Source: an uncultured Bacteroidales bacterium (GTDB lineage Bacteria > Bacteroidota > Bacteroidia > Bacteroidales > Bacteroidaceae). From it: DNA of 64,000 bases. The notes under the pieces were generated by a model. That model was not told the DNA's origin, did not search any database, and saw nothing but the letters and a program-made list of their open reading frames with translations. Below, in pieces: positions 33,579-42,246 of this stretch; position 1 is the stretch's first letter; every line of letters begins with the position of its first letter. Location of the stretch: the NCBI GenBank assembly GCA_902779085.1, contig CACYZY010000003.1, positions 248,001 to 312,000 on the forward strand, read 5' to 3'. A program made the translations under genes and the position numbers.

Positions 33579-34149
33579 TATTGCTTAATATAAATATATC
33601 TTTAGGATCTATATATACAATATATGTCCAGTGTTATAACCATTACGTAGCACAATTAAAAACAGATTTCAAAACATTAATAGAAACTGCTTTAAACATA
33701 GCCAAACTCTTTTTATAATTGCTATACTGATAATTAGTAATAATGGAATGATAATTCAGAAGTTTCTTTAACGTATAAGGCACATCAAAATAATATAGGT
33801 TTCTTACCTTAAAAATCGAATAATTGTTAACTTCTTCATCAAGATTAATTATCTTTCTCAACCTTTTGCATTATTGTGGTAACGACAGCTCATTTAGAAA
33901 TTATAAAGCGTCTCAAAACATATCATCAATCATGATAGAATCTCTTTTCTCAGGATTTATATAGCTGGATTATATCCAAAAGATATCTAGTAACAGATTA
34001 TATTATCAAACGGCAACAGATATGCCTATCGTCTAATTGGTCTACATAATTTTATGTTTTTATTATGCAAGTTTTCTCATAGTTCTGCCCTATAAAGAGA
34101 GACTTATAAAAATTCAAAGCAAGAAACAACACATTCTTCATATTCTATA
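33579..34149. other. AT-rich gap without a supported gene
   Basis: A stretch of 571 bases between the ATP-grasp and GNAT genes. The only frame of note is 33643-33861 on the minus strand (72 codons, rich in Asn, Tyr and Lys), which has no family resemblance and may be chance or the remains of a lost gene. No promoter box or inverted repeat was evident. Confidence 0.5.
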
Positions 34150-34758
34150 CTACTTTGATTTTTTTTGTTCACGAATACACTTAGTCAGTCTCTTCAAAAC
34201 CGCATGGACTTCATAATCTCCTTTAGCCTTATGTTCAAAGTATTCTTCACGCAGAATTGAGCTTATTGAAACATCATAATAACGACCATTTTTATAAGAG
34301 GCCTGCCTCATAACACCTTCTGTTGTACTGAACATTGCAAATCTCATCGCAATTGTCATTTTATGTTCATTTATTGAATGCCCATAAATTCTATTCAAAT
34401 TTAGACGTTCAAAAACATACTCATATATGAATAAATAAGTCTCAATCCATGCTAAGCCATCTTGATAATTCTTATCTCCAATAACTATGCCGCTGAAATT
34501 TGCAGAACTATTGATATAATGAATATCAGTTAGACTTGCATATCCAATCATTTTCCCTGTATCCTTTGCACAGATTGCCCAATATACATGATAATCATGA
34601 TGTCTCATACGAGACCTAACCCAATCAAGAGCTTCATCTCTACACATTCTTCTGTTTAATCCTGTACTTAATGTTTTAAGTTCATCGTCATTTTTCCATT
34701 TGTAAATAAGCTCTGCATCCTCTTCCTCGAATGCACGAAAAAAAACAGTTTTTCCCAT
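34150..34758 (-). CDS. GNAT-family N-acyltransferase (RimJ/RimL-like)
   Basis: A 202-residue GNAT protein with the RimL-like opening VFFRAFEEEDAELIYKWKND and the acyl-donor region MIGYASLTDIHYIN, followed by the IGDKNYQDGLAWIETYLFIYEYVFERLNLNRIYG helix that binds the pantetheine. It is 63 bp downstream of the KAS III gene and may transfer the acyl chain assembled on the nearby ACPs to an amino sugar, as in N-acyl perosamine/Qui4N acyltransferases; acetyl-CoA as donor is the conservative alternative. The C-terminus is lysine-rich. Confidence 0.8.
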   Translation of the reverse strand: MGKTVFFRAFEEEDAELIYKWKNDDELKTLSTGLNRRMCRDEALDWVRSRMRHHDYHVYWAICAKDTGKMIGYASLTDIHYINSSANFSGIVIGDKNYQDGLAWIETYLFIYEYVFERLNLNRIYGHSINEHKMTIAMRFAMFSTTEGVMRQASYKNGRYYDVSISSILREEYFEHKAKGDYEVHAVLKRLTKCIREQKKSK

Positions 34759-34821
34759 ACCTAACTGTATTAATTAATTAATTAAAGTTTATCAAATACA
34801 CCACAAACTTTTAATTCGAAT

Positions 34822-35880
34822 CTATAGTTTAAGCATCTCTAATACCACCATAGGCTTCGTCTTCAGTAACATTGTACTCCAACTCAAGCCCAAACCAAAA
34901 GAAGAGCAAAGTAAGGTGGTTTTTTCTTTACGCAGTTTGTCAGCTATTCTTGTCACCATCAGTGAAGGGATACTGGCACCACCTAAGTTGCCAAATTCTT
35001 CCAAATTGTAGGGAACCTTTTCTAATGGTAGTTTCAGTTTTTTTACCACCCTATCCACTATCATCTTGTTAGCTTGGTGAATCAGAAAGTAATCAATGTC
35101 TGAATTACGATCGATATTGTAATCTGCCATAAACTTCTCTACAGACTTAGGGGGACGTGAAATAGCGAATGAGAATACATTCATGCCATTGATCATCGTA
35201 TGGTATGGTGCCCTTACAATACCATTGCCAAAGTCTTCATAGATGAAAGACTCTGGTGTTGCAGGATTTCTGAATCCTCCATGTGGAGTCATCAACGCCT
35301 CATAGCCACTACCTAAAGTATGGAAGTCTATCACGATGTCATTGGCAGTTTCATCATATTCTAATGCCAATGCCGTACCACCATCACCGAACAATGGTAC
35401 ACGGCTCTTGTCTTTCATAGAACCCATACGTAAAGCGGTATCACCGATCAGAAGTAAGGCACGTTTCACCTGCCCTCTTGTCAACATGTTACCTGCCACA
35501 TTAATGGCATACATGCATCCACAACAACCCATGGGAACATCCACACAAAAGCAGTCTTCGCTTAAACCCATCCTGTATTGCAACAGACAAGAAGTTGGTG
35601 GAGTGCGGTAATCACCTGTCACAGACTCAAAGACCAATATATCTATGCTGTCTTTTGTCCATCCTAGCTCTTCCAGCAGTTTCTCACCTGCAACTTGACA
35701 CATATCGGACGCACACATTGTATCTGGAGCGATATGTCTAGACCTGATTCCTACGGTATTGTCGAACACATCTGCCTCTTCCTGAGTAAAAAGATCAATC
35801 TCAGCGGTTTTCACAGTATGCTCAGGCACTGCCATCGACACACCAGCAATGTTCACATTTTTAATTTCCCAACGAGCCAT
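34822..35880 (-). CDS. 3-oxoacyl-ACP synthase III (FabH-like)
   Basis: A 352-residue KAS III-type enzyme that condenses an acyl-CoA or acyl-ACP with malonyl-ACP. The Cys-His-Asn triad is visible: C119 in DVPMGCCGCMYAI, His in FLIHQANKM, and Asn in EFGNLGGASIP. The active cysteine sits in a run of three cysteines (C119, C120, C122), unusual against the A-C-A-G-F form of housekeeping FabH. It is adjacent to an ACP, an AMP ligase, two ketoreductases and a second ACP, which points to a dedicated assembly of a short or medium acyl group rather than general fatty acid synthesis. Confidence 0.9.
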   Translation of the reverse strand: MARWEIKNVNIAGVSMAVPEHTVKTAEIDLFTQEEADVFDNTVGIRSRHIAPDTMCASDMCQVAGEKLLEELGWTKDSIDILVFESVTGDYRTPPTSCLLQYRMGLSEDCFCVDVPMGCCGCMYAINVAGNMLTRGQVKRALLLIGDTALRMGSMKDKSRVPLFGDGGTALALEYDETANDIVIDFHTLGSGYEALMTPHGGFRNPATPESFIYEDFGNGIVRAPYHTMINGMNVFSFAISRPPKSVEKFMADYNIDRNSDIDYFLIHQANKMIVDRVVKKLKLPLEKVPYNLEEFGNLGGASIPSLMVTRIADKLRKEKTTLLCSSFGLGLSWSTMLLKTKPMVVLEMLKL

Positions 35881-35917
35881 TTAACTAATGAATAATGGAT
35901 TATTGATAATGACCTAT

Positions 35918-36157
35918 TTACAAATTAACATCATATTTTTGCAGTATCTCCTTACCTTTGGCATAGGATGTAAGTTCCATGATATCTTCAGGATCAAACA
36001 TGATGTCGAAAGCATCTTCTAATGCAGACACCACGCCCAACTGATGTACAGAATCCCATTCTTCAACAGTTTCTTTGCAGAAGTTATCATTCAGTGCATC
36101 TGCAATTACGCCAAACACTTCTACAAATGCTTCGTTATATTTCTCTAAGTTTTCCAT
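35918..36157 (-). CDS. Acyl carrier protein, copy 1
   Basis: A 79-residue acidic four-helix carrier protein. EEWDSVHQL contains the D35-S36 pair where 4'-phosphopantetheine would be attached to S36, and helix 3 is DPEDIMEL. It is located between the KAS III gene and the AMP ligase gene, 15 bp downstream of the latter, which suggests that the ligase loads it directly, as in dedicated carrier-ligase pairs. It differs clearly from a housekeeping AcpP (no DSLDTVEL). Confidence 0.85.
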   Translation of the reverse strand: MENLEKYNEAFVEVFGVIADALNDNFCKETVEEWDSVHQLGVVSALEDAFDIMFDPEDIMELTSYAKGKEILQKYDVNL

Positions 36158-36172
36158 ATTCTTATTTTTTTA

Positions 36173-37582
36173 TTATTTATCATCCAATTTGGCATACAAT
36201 ATCTTGCCTGCCTCAGTCTTAGGGATTTCACTAATAATCCTTACCTCAAAAGAAGATGCTACCAATTTTAATCTTGTAACTAGTTCGTCTTTAACTTGCA
36301 CCTTATAATTCTCATCTGTTAGATAGACGAGCATCTTCTCGTCTGTTCCAACACAGGCACATTCTAAATTAGGATATTTGCCTTTGATAATGCGTTCACA
36401 TTCATCTAGCCCCACCCTCATACCAAAGAGCTTCAGGAATCTACCCATACGACCTACTATGTAATAGCAACCATCTTCATCAAAGTAGGCCATGTCACCT
36501 GTACGGATAAAGCCATGACGCTCGTCGCCTAATAGCAAGTCTTCTTTTTTTCGTGCATAGCCCATGGTCACATTCTTTCCCCTGTAACACATTTCTCCTT
36601 CTGTGTTAGGAGCAGTGATCGGATTACCATCGCTGTCAATCAAAGATAGTTCTCCATTTGGCACTGCCCTACCAATACTGCCCACCTTTTCAACGGCCCA
36701 TTTTGCAGGAAGCCATGCCATACGAGCCGTACACTCAGACTGACCATAAGTGGCAATCCACTTTTTGCCATGCTCTTTACAGAACTCTGCAAATTTAAGA
36801 TTCAGCTCTTTTGGCATTCTACCACCGCCTTGTGTCAACAGGGCTAGGTCGGGTAGATCCATACGGAAGAAACGCATTAGGTTAAGTATTTCATAGCTAT
36901 AAGGTACACCCGTAAAACTCGTAGCATGCTCTTCTTTCAAGAACTTCCAGAAATTACGGTCAGTCATGTTGAGGTTTGTAATAAGCACAGTGGCACCTAC
37001 ATAGAAATGGCTGAACACCATTGACAAGCCCATCGTGTAATACAAAGGGAGTACCATCAATGGACGATCTTTTTCCGTCAGTTCAAAGAAGGTAGAAATG
37101 TTTAGGCCAGCAGCTTCAACATTGTCATACATGTGACGCACCAATTTGGGACTGCCTGTTGATCCTGATGTTGGTAACAAGTGTGACAAGTCTTTATGCA
37201 TAGGGCATGGTTTATTGCCTGTCTTTAACAGCGTATAACCATAGTATGTACATACAGTCTCGTATGGAAATCTATCTACCATAGCTATAGGCACACAAAC
37301 GTAGGGAGGCTGGTATATCTCATACAGGCTGTCATACAATCCCAGATCCAGATGAGCATTTAATATCAGAGGCACATTTCCTGATATGATATTGCCCATT
37401 GTCCACGCAATGCCACCCACGTTATTCTCTACCAACATGAAGAACAACGAACGTTTGAGCATCAACTTCTCCGTCTCTTCTGCGAAATGACGGAGTTCTC
37501 CATAAGTAAGCTGGTTCGACAGGGAATCAATGGCAGCAACAGAATCTTCTGTCCATTTATCTAAATTCAGCATCATTCTCAA
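36173..37582 (-). CDS. AMP-dependent acyl/amino acid ligase
   Basis: A 469-residue ANL superfamily enzyme that adenylates a carboxylic acid and transfers it to a thiol, probably of the adjacent ACP. The phosphate loop TSGSTGSPK is at 138-146, TYGQSECT (A5) and FIRTGDMAYFDEDGCYYIVGR (A7-A8) are intact, and the catalytic lysine occurs in PKTEAGKILYAKL at the C-terminus. It is shorter than acyl-CoA synthetases and similar in size to D-alanine or aryl-acid carrier ligases. Translation could start two or three codons inside the annotated start (MMLNLDKW). Substrate acid unknown. Confidence 0.85.
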   Translation of the reverse strand: MRMMLNLDKWTEDSVAAIDSLSNQLTYGELRHFAEETEKLMLKRSLFFMLVENNVGGIAWTMGNIISGNVPLILNAHLDLGLYDSLYEIYQPPYVCVPIAMVDRFPYETVCTYYGYTLLKTGNKPCPMHKDLSHLLPTSGSTGSPKLVRHMYDNVEAAGLNISTFFELTEKDRPLMVLPLYYTMGLSMVFSHFYVGATVLITNLNMTDRNFWKFLKEEHATSFTGVPYSYEILNLMRFFRMDLPDLALLTQGGGRMPKELNLKFAEFCKEHGKKWIATYGQSECTARMAWLPAKWAVEKVGSIGRAVPNGELSLIDSDGNPITAPNTEGEMCYRGKNVTMGYARKKEDLLLGDERHGFIRTGDMAYFDEDGCYYIVGRMGRFLKLFGMRVGLDECERIIKGKYPNLECACVGTDEKMLVYLTDENYKVQVKDELVTRLKLVASSFEVRIISEIPKTEAGKILYAKLDDK

Positions 37583-37589
37583 TTGTCAA

Positions 37590-38348
37590 TTAAATAGAAG
37601 CACACCCATCCACGCCCAAAATCTGACCAGAGATATAGGATGCACGATCGGAAGCCAGGAAAGAGCAAGCGTTAGCGATGTCTTCAGGAGCACCTAAGCG
37701 GCCCAAGGCAATACGCCCAATACGCTGGTCAATCTTGGCACCATCACTCTCATACAATTCAGCAAAGCGTTCTGTCTTCACTATACCTGGAGCAACAGCG
37801 TTAACACGAATGCCCTGAGAAGCAAGTTCTTTGGCTGCAGACTTGGTGAAAGAGATGATAGCACCCTTGGTAGCTGAATATGCAGACTGACCAGGAGAGC
37901 CTAAAACAGCTGTAACAGAAGCGATATTCACGATAGAACCGCCACCATTACGCTGCATCAGTCTAGCCACCAACTGTACCATCTCTATCACAGCTATCAC
38001 GTTGACACGAAACATCAGTTCGGTCTCTGCACGCTGAACCATGCCCAACTTTCGGTTGAACACCACACCGGCGTTGTTTACCAAGGAATCAATACGTTTT
38101 TCAGCTTTAAAAATTCCCATGAAAGTATTCTTTACTGCTGTAGCATCTGTGACATCGAAGTATTGAGGTATGACCCTTGTGCTATTCCTCTCTGCACACT
38201 CCTTTGCCCACTCATCCATCGAGCCTTCTTTCATATCACAGGCATAAACAAAGGCACCATCGGCAGCAAACTGCTCAGCAATGGCCTTACCGATACCTTG
38301 GGCAGCGCCTGTGATAATACAGACCTTTCCCTGCAATAATCTTTCCAT
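37590..38348 (-). CDS. 3-oxoacyl-ACP reductase (FabG-like), copy 1
   Basis: A 252-residue classical SDR: CIITGAAQGIGKAIAEQF, NNAGVV, the catalytic serine in NIASV, YSATKGAI with Tyr and Lys, and a C-terminal SGQILGVDG. It should reduce a 3-ketoacyl-ACP to 3-hydroxyacyl-ACP. I choose the ATG at 38348 (MERLLQGK) because it follows the stop codon of the upstream SDR in the sequence TGATATG; an ATG 27 bases earlier overlaps that gene. No dehydratase or enoyl reductase is nearby, so the product would stay a 3-hydroxyacyl group. Confidence 0.88.
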   Translation of the reverse strand: MERLLQGKVCIITGAAQGIGKAIAEQFAADGAFVYACDMKEGSMDEWAKECAERNSTRVIPQYFDVTDATAVKNTFMGIFKAEKRIDSLVNNAGVVFNRKLGMVQRAETELMFRVNVIAVIEMVQLVARLMQRNGGGSIVNIASVTAVLGSPGQSAYSATKGAIISFTKSAAKELASQGIRVNAVAPGIVKTERFAELYESDGAKIDQRIGRIALGRLGAPEDIANACSFLASDRASYISGQILGVDGCASI

Positions 38349-38349
38349 A

Positions 38350-39105
38350 TCAATACAAAGTCTTGCCCCCGTCAATAATCAAAGAATGACCAGTCACAAA
38401 CGAAGAAGCATCAGATAGCAAATATACAATACCTAACGCAACCTCTCGTGGTTCACCATATCGTTTCATTGGATATGTCTGCATGTCCTTCTTTCGATCC
38501 TCTTCTGAATATGTACCAGGCTTTAGCAAACCAGTATTTATCATACCAGGATTCACACTGTTACATCGGATGCCACTTATTGCAGATTCTAATGCAACAT
38601 TTTTCATAAACACTTGTAAAGCACCTTTAGATGAGCCATACATTGCATTTCCAAAAGCAGTCGTATATACCCCACCGACTGACACAGTAAATACAATGGA
38701 AGCATTCTTTGAAAATTTCTTTTTCCTTAACAGTCGTTGAGTTAAACACATCGGAGCCATTGCATTAATAGACATAATACGCTCTAGGTCTGAACGATTA
38801 ATGAACTTAACTGGCATGGGTTTTGTAATGCCAGCATTACTCACGAAACCATCCAACACATCAACCTCCCCCACCAAATTATCGATTTCTTCATCTATTG
38901 TCAAATTAGCAATCACATAACGATGAGACTCCTGATGTTCCAACTGCTTAAGTGTTGACCTTAGGCCATCTTCATTGATGTCTGTCAAAATCAAAGAAGC
39001 ACCTAACTTAGCACATTCTGTCGCCGTTGCCCTACCGATTCCACCTGCAGCACCTGTTATCAAGATTACCTTGCCATCTAACGCAAAAGGGTTATATTTC
39101 TCCAT
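38350..39105 (-). CDS. Short-chain dehydrogenase/reductase, FabG-like copy 2
   Basis: A 251-residue classical SDR with LITGAAGGIGRATATE, SNAGITKP, the active serine within VFTVSVGGVY, YGSSKGALQ and a C-terminal VTGHSLIIDGGKTLY. It differs from copy 1 by the substituted NAS/NIA region and probably has another substrate or stereochemistry. It shares the base pair TAATG with the second ACP gene and is directly followed by copy 1, so the two reductases are made together with the carrier. Reduction of two different keto groups, or an epimerisation through oxidation and reduction, would explain the pair. Confidence 0.85.
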   Translation of the reverse strand: MEKYNPFALDGKVILITGAAGGIGRATATECAKLGASLILTDINEDGLRSTLKQLEHQESHRYVIANLTIDEEIDNLVGEVDVLDGFVSNAGITKPMPVKFINRSDLERIMSINAMAPMCLTQRLLRKKKFSKNASIVFTVSVGGVYTTAFGNAMYGSSKGALQVFMKNVALESAISGIRCNSVNPGMINTGLLKPGTYSEEDRKKDMQTYPMKRYGEPREVALGIVYLLSDASSFVTGHSLIIDGGKTLY

Positions 39106-39335
39106 TAGAGCTTTTTCTTTACCGCATTGAACAAATCATTAACAGTTGTTGCGTTACGAATATCTTCACCAGTAATAGTTACGCAAAACTCTTCATCGAC
39201 CATTCCTATTACCATCAAAGCTACTAAAGAAGACCATTCTTCAAGTTCCTTGAACACTGTTTCAGCCTTAATTACATTTGCATCAGTTTCTTCAAACTGC
39301 TCAGCAAATTTCTCAATAAAAACTTTAATATCCAT
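39105..39335 (-). CDS. Acyl carrier protein, copy 2
   Basis: A 76-residue acidic carrier protein. The attachment site reads EEWSSLVAL: the serine before L is kept (S36), but the usual preceding aspartate is serine. Helices and length match ACPs (VIGMVDEEFCVTITGEDIRN). It is first in the acyl set of genes, one base overlapping the SDR gene (TAATG). The two ACPs share the E-E-W context but not the D-S motif, so they may serve different partners (for example one for loading and one for extension). Confidence 0.82.
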   Translation of the reverse strand: MDIKVFIEKFAEQFEETDANVIKAETVFKELEEWSSLVALMVIGMVDEEFCVTITGEDIRNATTVNDLFNAVKKKL

Positions 39336-39398
39336 TAATATAAAATGTATTAATTAAACAACCAATAATAAACGCGACTTAATTGCTAAATTATAAAC

Positions 39399-40835
39399 TC
39401 AGATGTCAATCAGCTTTGGATTATTTAACAACTTTTTGGTTGTAAAAAAAATTGACTTAATTGATTTTACGTTTATAATCACAAAAATAAAAAAAGGAAT
39501 AATAAGTACCCATTGAATATTTATCAAAGCTATTAAAAAAGCGACAGAAAAAGGTATTAATAAACTTAGGGGGAAGCAATCAGTAAATACATCATACAAA
39601 GATGTAGGCAAATTTAATTCTTTTCGTCCATAATAAGTACACATAACTGCAAAATTAAGATAAGCTATCATGGTACCGAATACTATATAATCATATTTTG
39701 CATGAATATGAACTATCAACAAACCTAAAACAAGATTTATCATAAGAGAAGAAACAGATATAAAAGCCAGTTTTTTTTCTTTATTTACAGCCATCAAGTA
39801 CGTAGAATACCCGAATGAATTAGTATAACAGAGCATCATTAAAGAACATAATAGCATACATGGAAGAGTGCTTGAATATTTTGGCATAAAATACAAAATA
39901 ATAGGAAATGACACCATCGATAAATAGATAATACCATGAAATAATTTAACATAATTTTCACGTACAATGTATATTGTTGATATGACAATGTTTTTGTCTG
40001 GAGAGTGGAATCTATCCAATAATTTTGTTATAACTATTGTAGAAAAAGCTAAAAGACAACTATAAACAACATGACCTAAATAATAGGCAAAAGAAAAAAG
40101 ACCAAACTCTTCTAAAGAATAATATGCACTGACGATTGTTTTTGTTATAATAATAATAAAAGAAAAACCAGAATGAAATACAAAAAGGAAAAAACCTTTT
40201 TTTAAAACCTCTTTTGAAATAACTTTATCGTACCTTCCAGAGAAATCAAGCCCCCCACGAAAATAAAAAACAAAGAAAGACGACAAACACCATGCCAAAT
40301 AACTTATAACAAGTCCTTCTAACAGCCTGTTATTCAAGCAAAAAACAGCGACTGCCAAAAAAAACACAACTGAGGTTTGTTTAAAAGCCAACTCGAATAA
40401 TCTATTTTTAACCCTATAAATTTTATCATACAAAATACAAAAATAATTAAATAAGCCACAAACACAAATTACATAAAACATCCAACCTAAATTCAAATCA
40501 TGTGCTTTCTTGATACCACCTACACAATAATAAATGGCTACTATAAAACAAACTAGAGCTAAAAGAGAAATCAGGACATTTCCTGTTTTTTCAATATCGG
40601 ACATTCTACTTACATTTGTCTTATTTTGAACTAACATTATCTGAATAGCACTAGGCACGCCAAAATCAAAAATATTGAAATACCAAAAAACAAGCATTAA
40701 GAAAGACCAAATGCCATAATTTGCAGGTCCCAATTTTGAAGCTAAAAGCATATTAACAATGAAAGTCAATATGTATGTTATATATCGAGTAGACATATAT
40801 AACACTATCTTGTTCTTAAACAGTTTTCTAAGCAT
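39399..40835 (-). CDS. Oligosaccharide flippase Wzx
   Basis: A 478-residue membrane protein with about 12-14 hydrophobic helices and basic loops, starting MLRKLFKNKIVLYMSTRYITYILTF and including SKLGPANYGIWSFLMLV, the pattern of the polysaccharide export (PST/Wzx) family. It would move the undecaprenyl-linked repeat unit to the periplasm. It overlaps wzy by 8 bp. The gene is very AT-rich, like wzy, as expected for strain-specific flippase/polymerase pairs. The symbol is functional only; sequence identity within this class is low. Confidence 0.85.
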   Translation of the reverse strand: MLRKLFKNKIVLYMSTRYITYILTFIVNMLLASKLGPANYGIWSFLMLVFWYFNIFDFGVPSAIQIMLVQNKTNVSRMSDIEKTGNVLISLLALVCFIVAIYYCVGGIKKAHDLNLGWMFYVICVCGLFNYFCILYDKIYRVKNRLFELAFKQTSVVFFLAVAVFCLNNRLLEGLVISYLAWCLSSFFVFYFRGGLDFSGRYDKVISKEVLKKGFFLFVFHSGFSFIIIITKTIVSAYYSLEEFGLFSFAYYLGHVVYSCLLAFSTIVITKLLDRFHSPDKNIVISTIYIVRENYVKLFHGIIYLSMVSFPIILYFMPKYSSTLPCMLLCSLMMLCYTNSFGYSTYLMAVNKEKKLAFISVSSLMINLVLGLLIVHIHAKYDYIVFGTMIAYLNFAVMCTYYGRKELNLPTSLYDVFTDCFPLSLLIPFSVAFLIALINIQWVLIIPFFIFVIINVKSIKSIFFTTKKLLNNPKLIDI

Positions 40836-42117
40836 TTGATAAACTATAATTACTACATGTTCTATCTAAAATTTTGTAATCACATAAAACTACTACAAAG
40901 AAGGCCAATATATATACATATGGATCATATAACATCCACGAACGATGAATAATAATCAATAAATAAACAAAAGACAACGATACTTTAACCCTAATAGATA
41001 CACTTGAAATAATTACTAAATATAACAAAATTGAAAATGCCATTCCCATAACACCGATGTCAATAATCATTCCTCTATAATCTGATAAAGAAAAACCCTT
41101 ATCTACATGACCACCACCAAAAAGATACTCGGTAAAGCTTATTTTTTCATAGTTCGCAACAGAGATATCGCTTGCTCTTTCATCCAATGCTCCAATTAAA
41201 GAAGATGAGGTTTTAAAAGATTCTATTATCTGCTCTAAATTTCTTCCATATATAAGATACTCTATTTGTTCTTTTACTTCTACTGGCAGATAGCTATATA
41301 CAATGATTGAAAACACAGAGAACAATAATAGGAATAAGACAATTTTCCTAAAAAAACTCTTAGAAAACAACTTATAAAAATCAGTAAAAAAAACTATCAA
41401 AATAAATGCAGAAGAGAATGTTAATATACCACATATAATAATCCATTTATTAACAATAACTTTTCTAGTTCTCTCAATTAAATAGATTAACCCGAGTAGA
41501 ATTGCAAAGTGTCCAGGTTCTTGCAACATACCACATGCTCTTGGAGTAACTATTCCTGTCACAGGATTAAAGATAGTCACAAACAAAATATACACATTAT
41601 ACACTAAACCTAACCGTACATGCAAAGCTTCGCGAGCAGGTAAAGTAAAATGAGGGAGATATCCATGTAATCCAAGTAAAACTAATACTGTTACAACAGA
41701 AGAACCTATAGAAAAAAAAATTATAATTTTTTTAATGGATAAATATGTCTTCAGGAGCAATTCTTTGGGCCAAAAAACAACAAATAACATTGGGACATAG
41801 TCTGTCATTCTTTTTATAACCTCAGAAAAATCATCACACAGTGTTAATATTATCCATATCATGAAGACAGACATCAGCAAACAAACTCTTCTTCGATCCT
41901 TTGAGAATATTAAACAGTCGAAGAAACTCATTGTATACAAAACGATTACACAAGAAGGAAGAAGATGAATTATTGGTGCTAATTGATTCCATACAATATA
42001 TGAATTAAGAATTACAAAAAACCATATTGTTGTCATTATAATCAGCACCGACTCCACTTTCTTTCTAGAATAACCTATTGAGTATGTCGAATCTACATAC
42101 GCTCTCATAAAAAACAA
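40828..42117 (-). CDS. O-antigen/capsule polymerase Wzy candidate
   Basis: A 429-residue integral membrane protein with about ten to twelve helices and a large hydrophilic periplasmic loop (about residues 270-325, including IIESFKTSSSLIGALDERASD and GGGHVDKGFSLSDYRG). The GMLQEPGHFAILLGLIYL segment, with an arginine/glutamate/glycine-rich loop before a helix, is a feature of Wzy and EpsG-like polymerases. It would join repeat units in the periplasm. Overlap with wzx by 8 bp and the neighbouring wzz support this call; AT-rich composition suggests horizontal exchange. Confidence 0.75.
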   Translation of the reverse strand: MFFMRAYVDSTYSIGYSRKKVESVLIIMTTIWFFVILNSYIVWNQLAPIIHLLPSCVIVLYTMSFFDCLIFSKDRRRVCLLMSVFMIWIILTLCDDFSEVIKRMTDYVPMLFVVFWPKELLLKTYLSIKKIIIFFSIGSSVVTVLVLLGLHGYLPHFTLPAREALHVRLGLVYNVYILFVTIFNPVTGIVTPRACGMLQEPGHFAILLGLIYLIERTRKVIVNKWIIICGILTFSSAFILIVFFTDFYKLFSKSFFRKIVLFLLLFSVFSIIVYSYLPVEVKEQIEYLIYGRNLEQIIESFKTSSSLIGALDERASDISVANYEKISFTEYLFGGGHVDKGFSLSDYRGMIIDIGVMGMAFSILLYLVIISSVSIRVKVSLSFVYLLIIIHRSWMLYDPYVYILAFFVVVLCDYKILDRTCSNYSLSNA

Positions 42118-42246
42118 TTAATAAATACAACAATCTAGTTTATATCCAATTCTATCATATTCATGAAATACAATCAATATAATCGCAGCTATTCTTTGAT
42201 TAATTGTAATGAATAGGGCTGTAATTATGAAGGGATATATTTGATG

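Noticed and set aside
33643..33861. 72-codon minus-strand frame in the 33.6-34.1 kb gap
   Set aside because: No family resemblance, no promoter or overlap with neighbours, and AT-rich chance frames of this size are expected.
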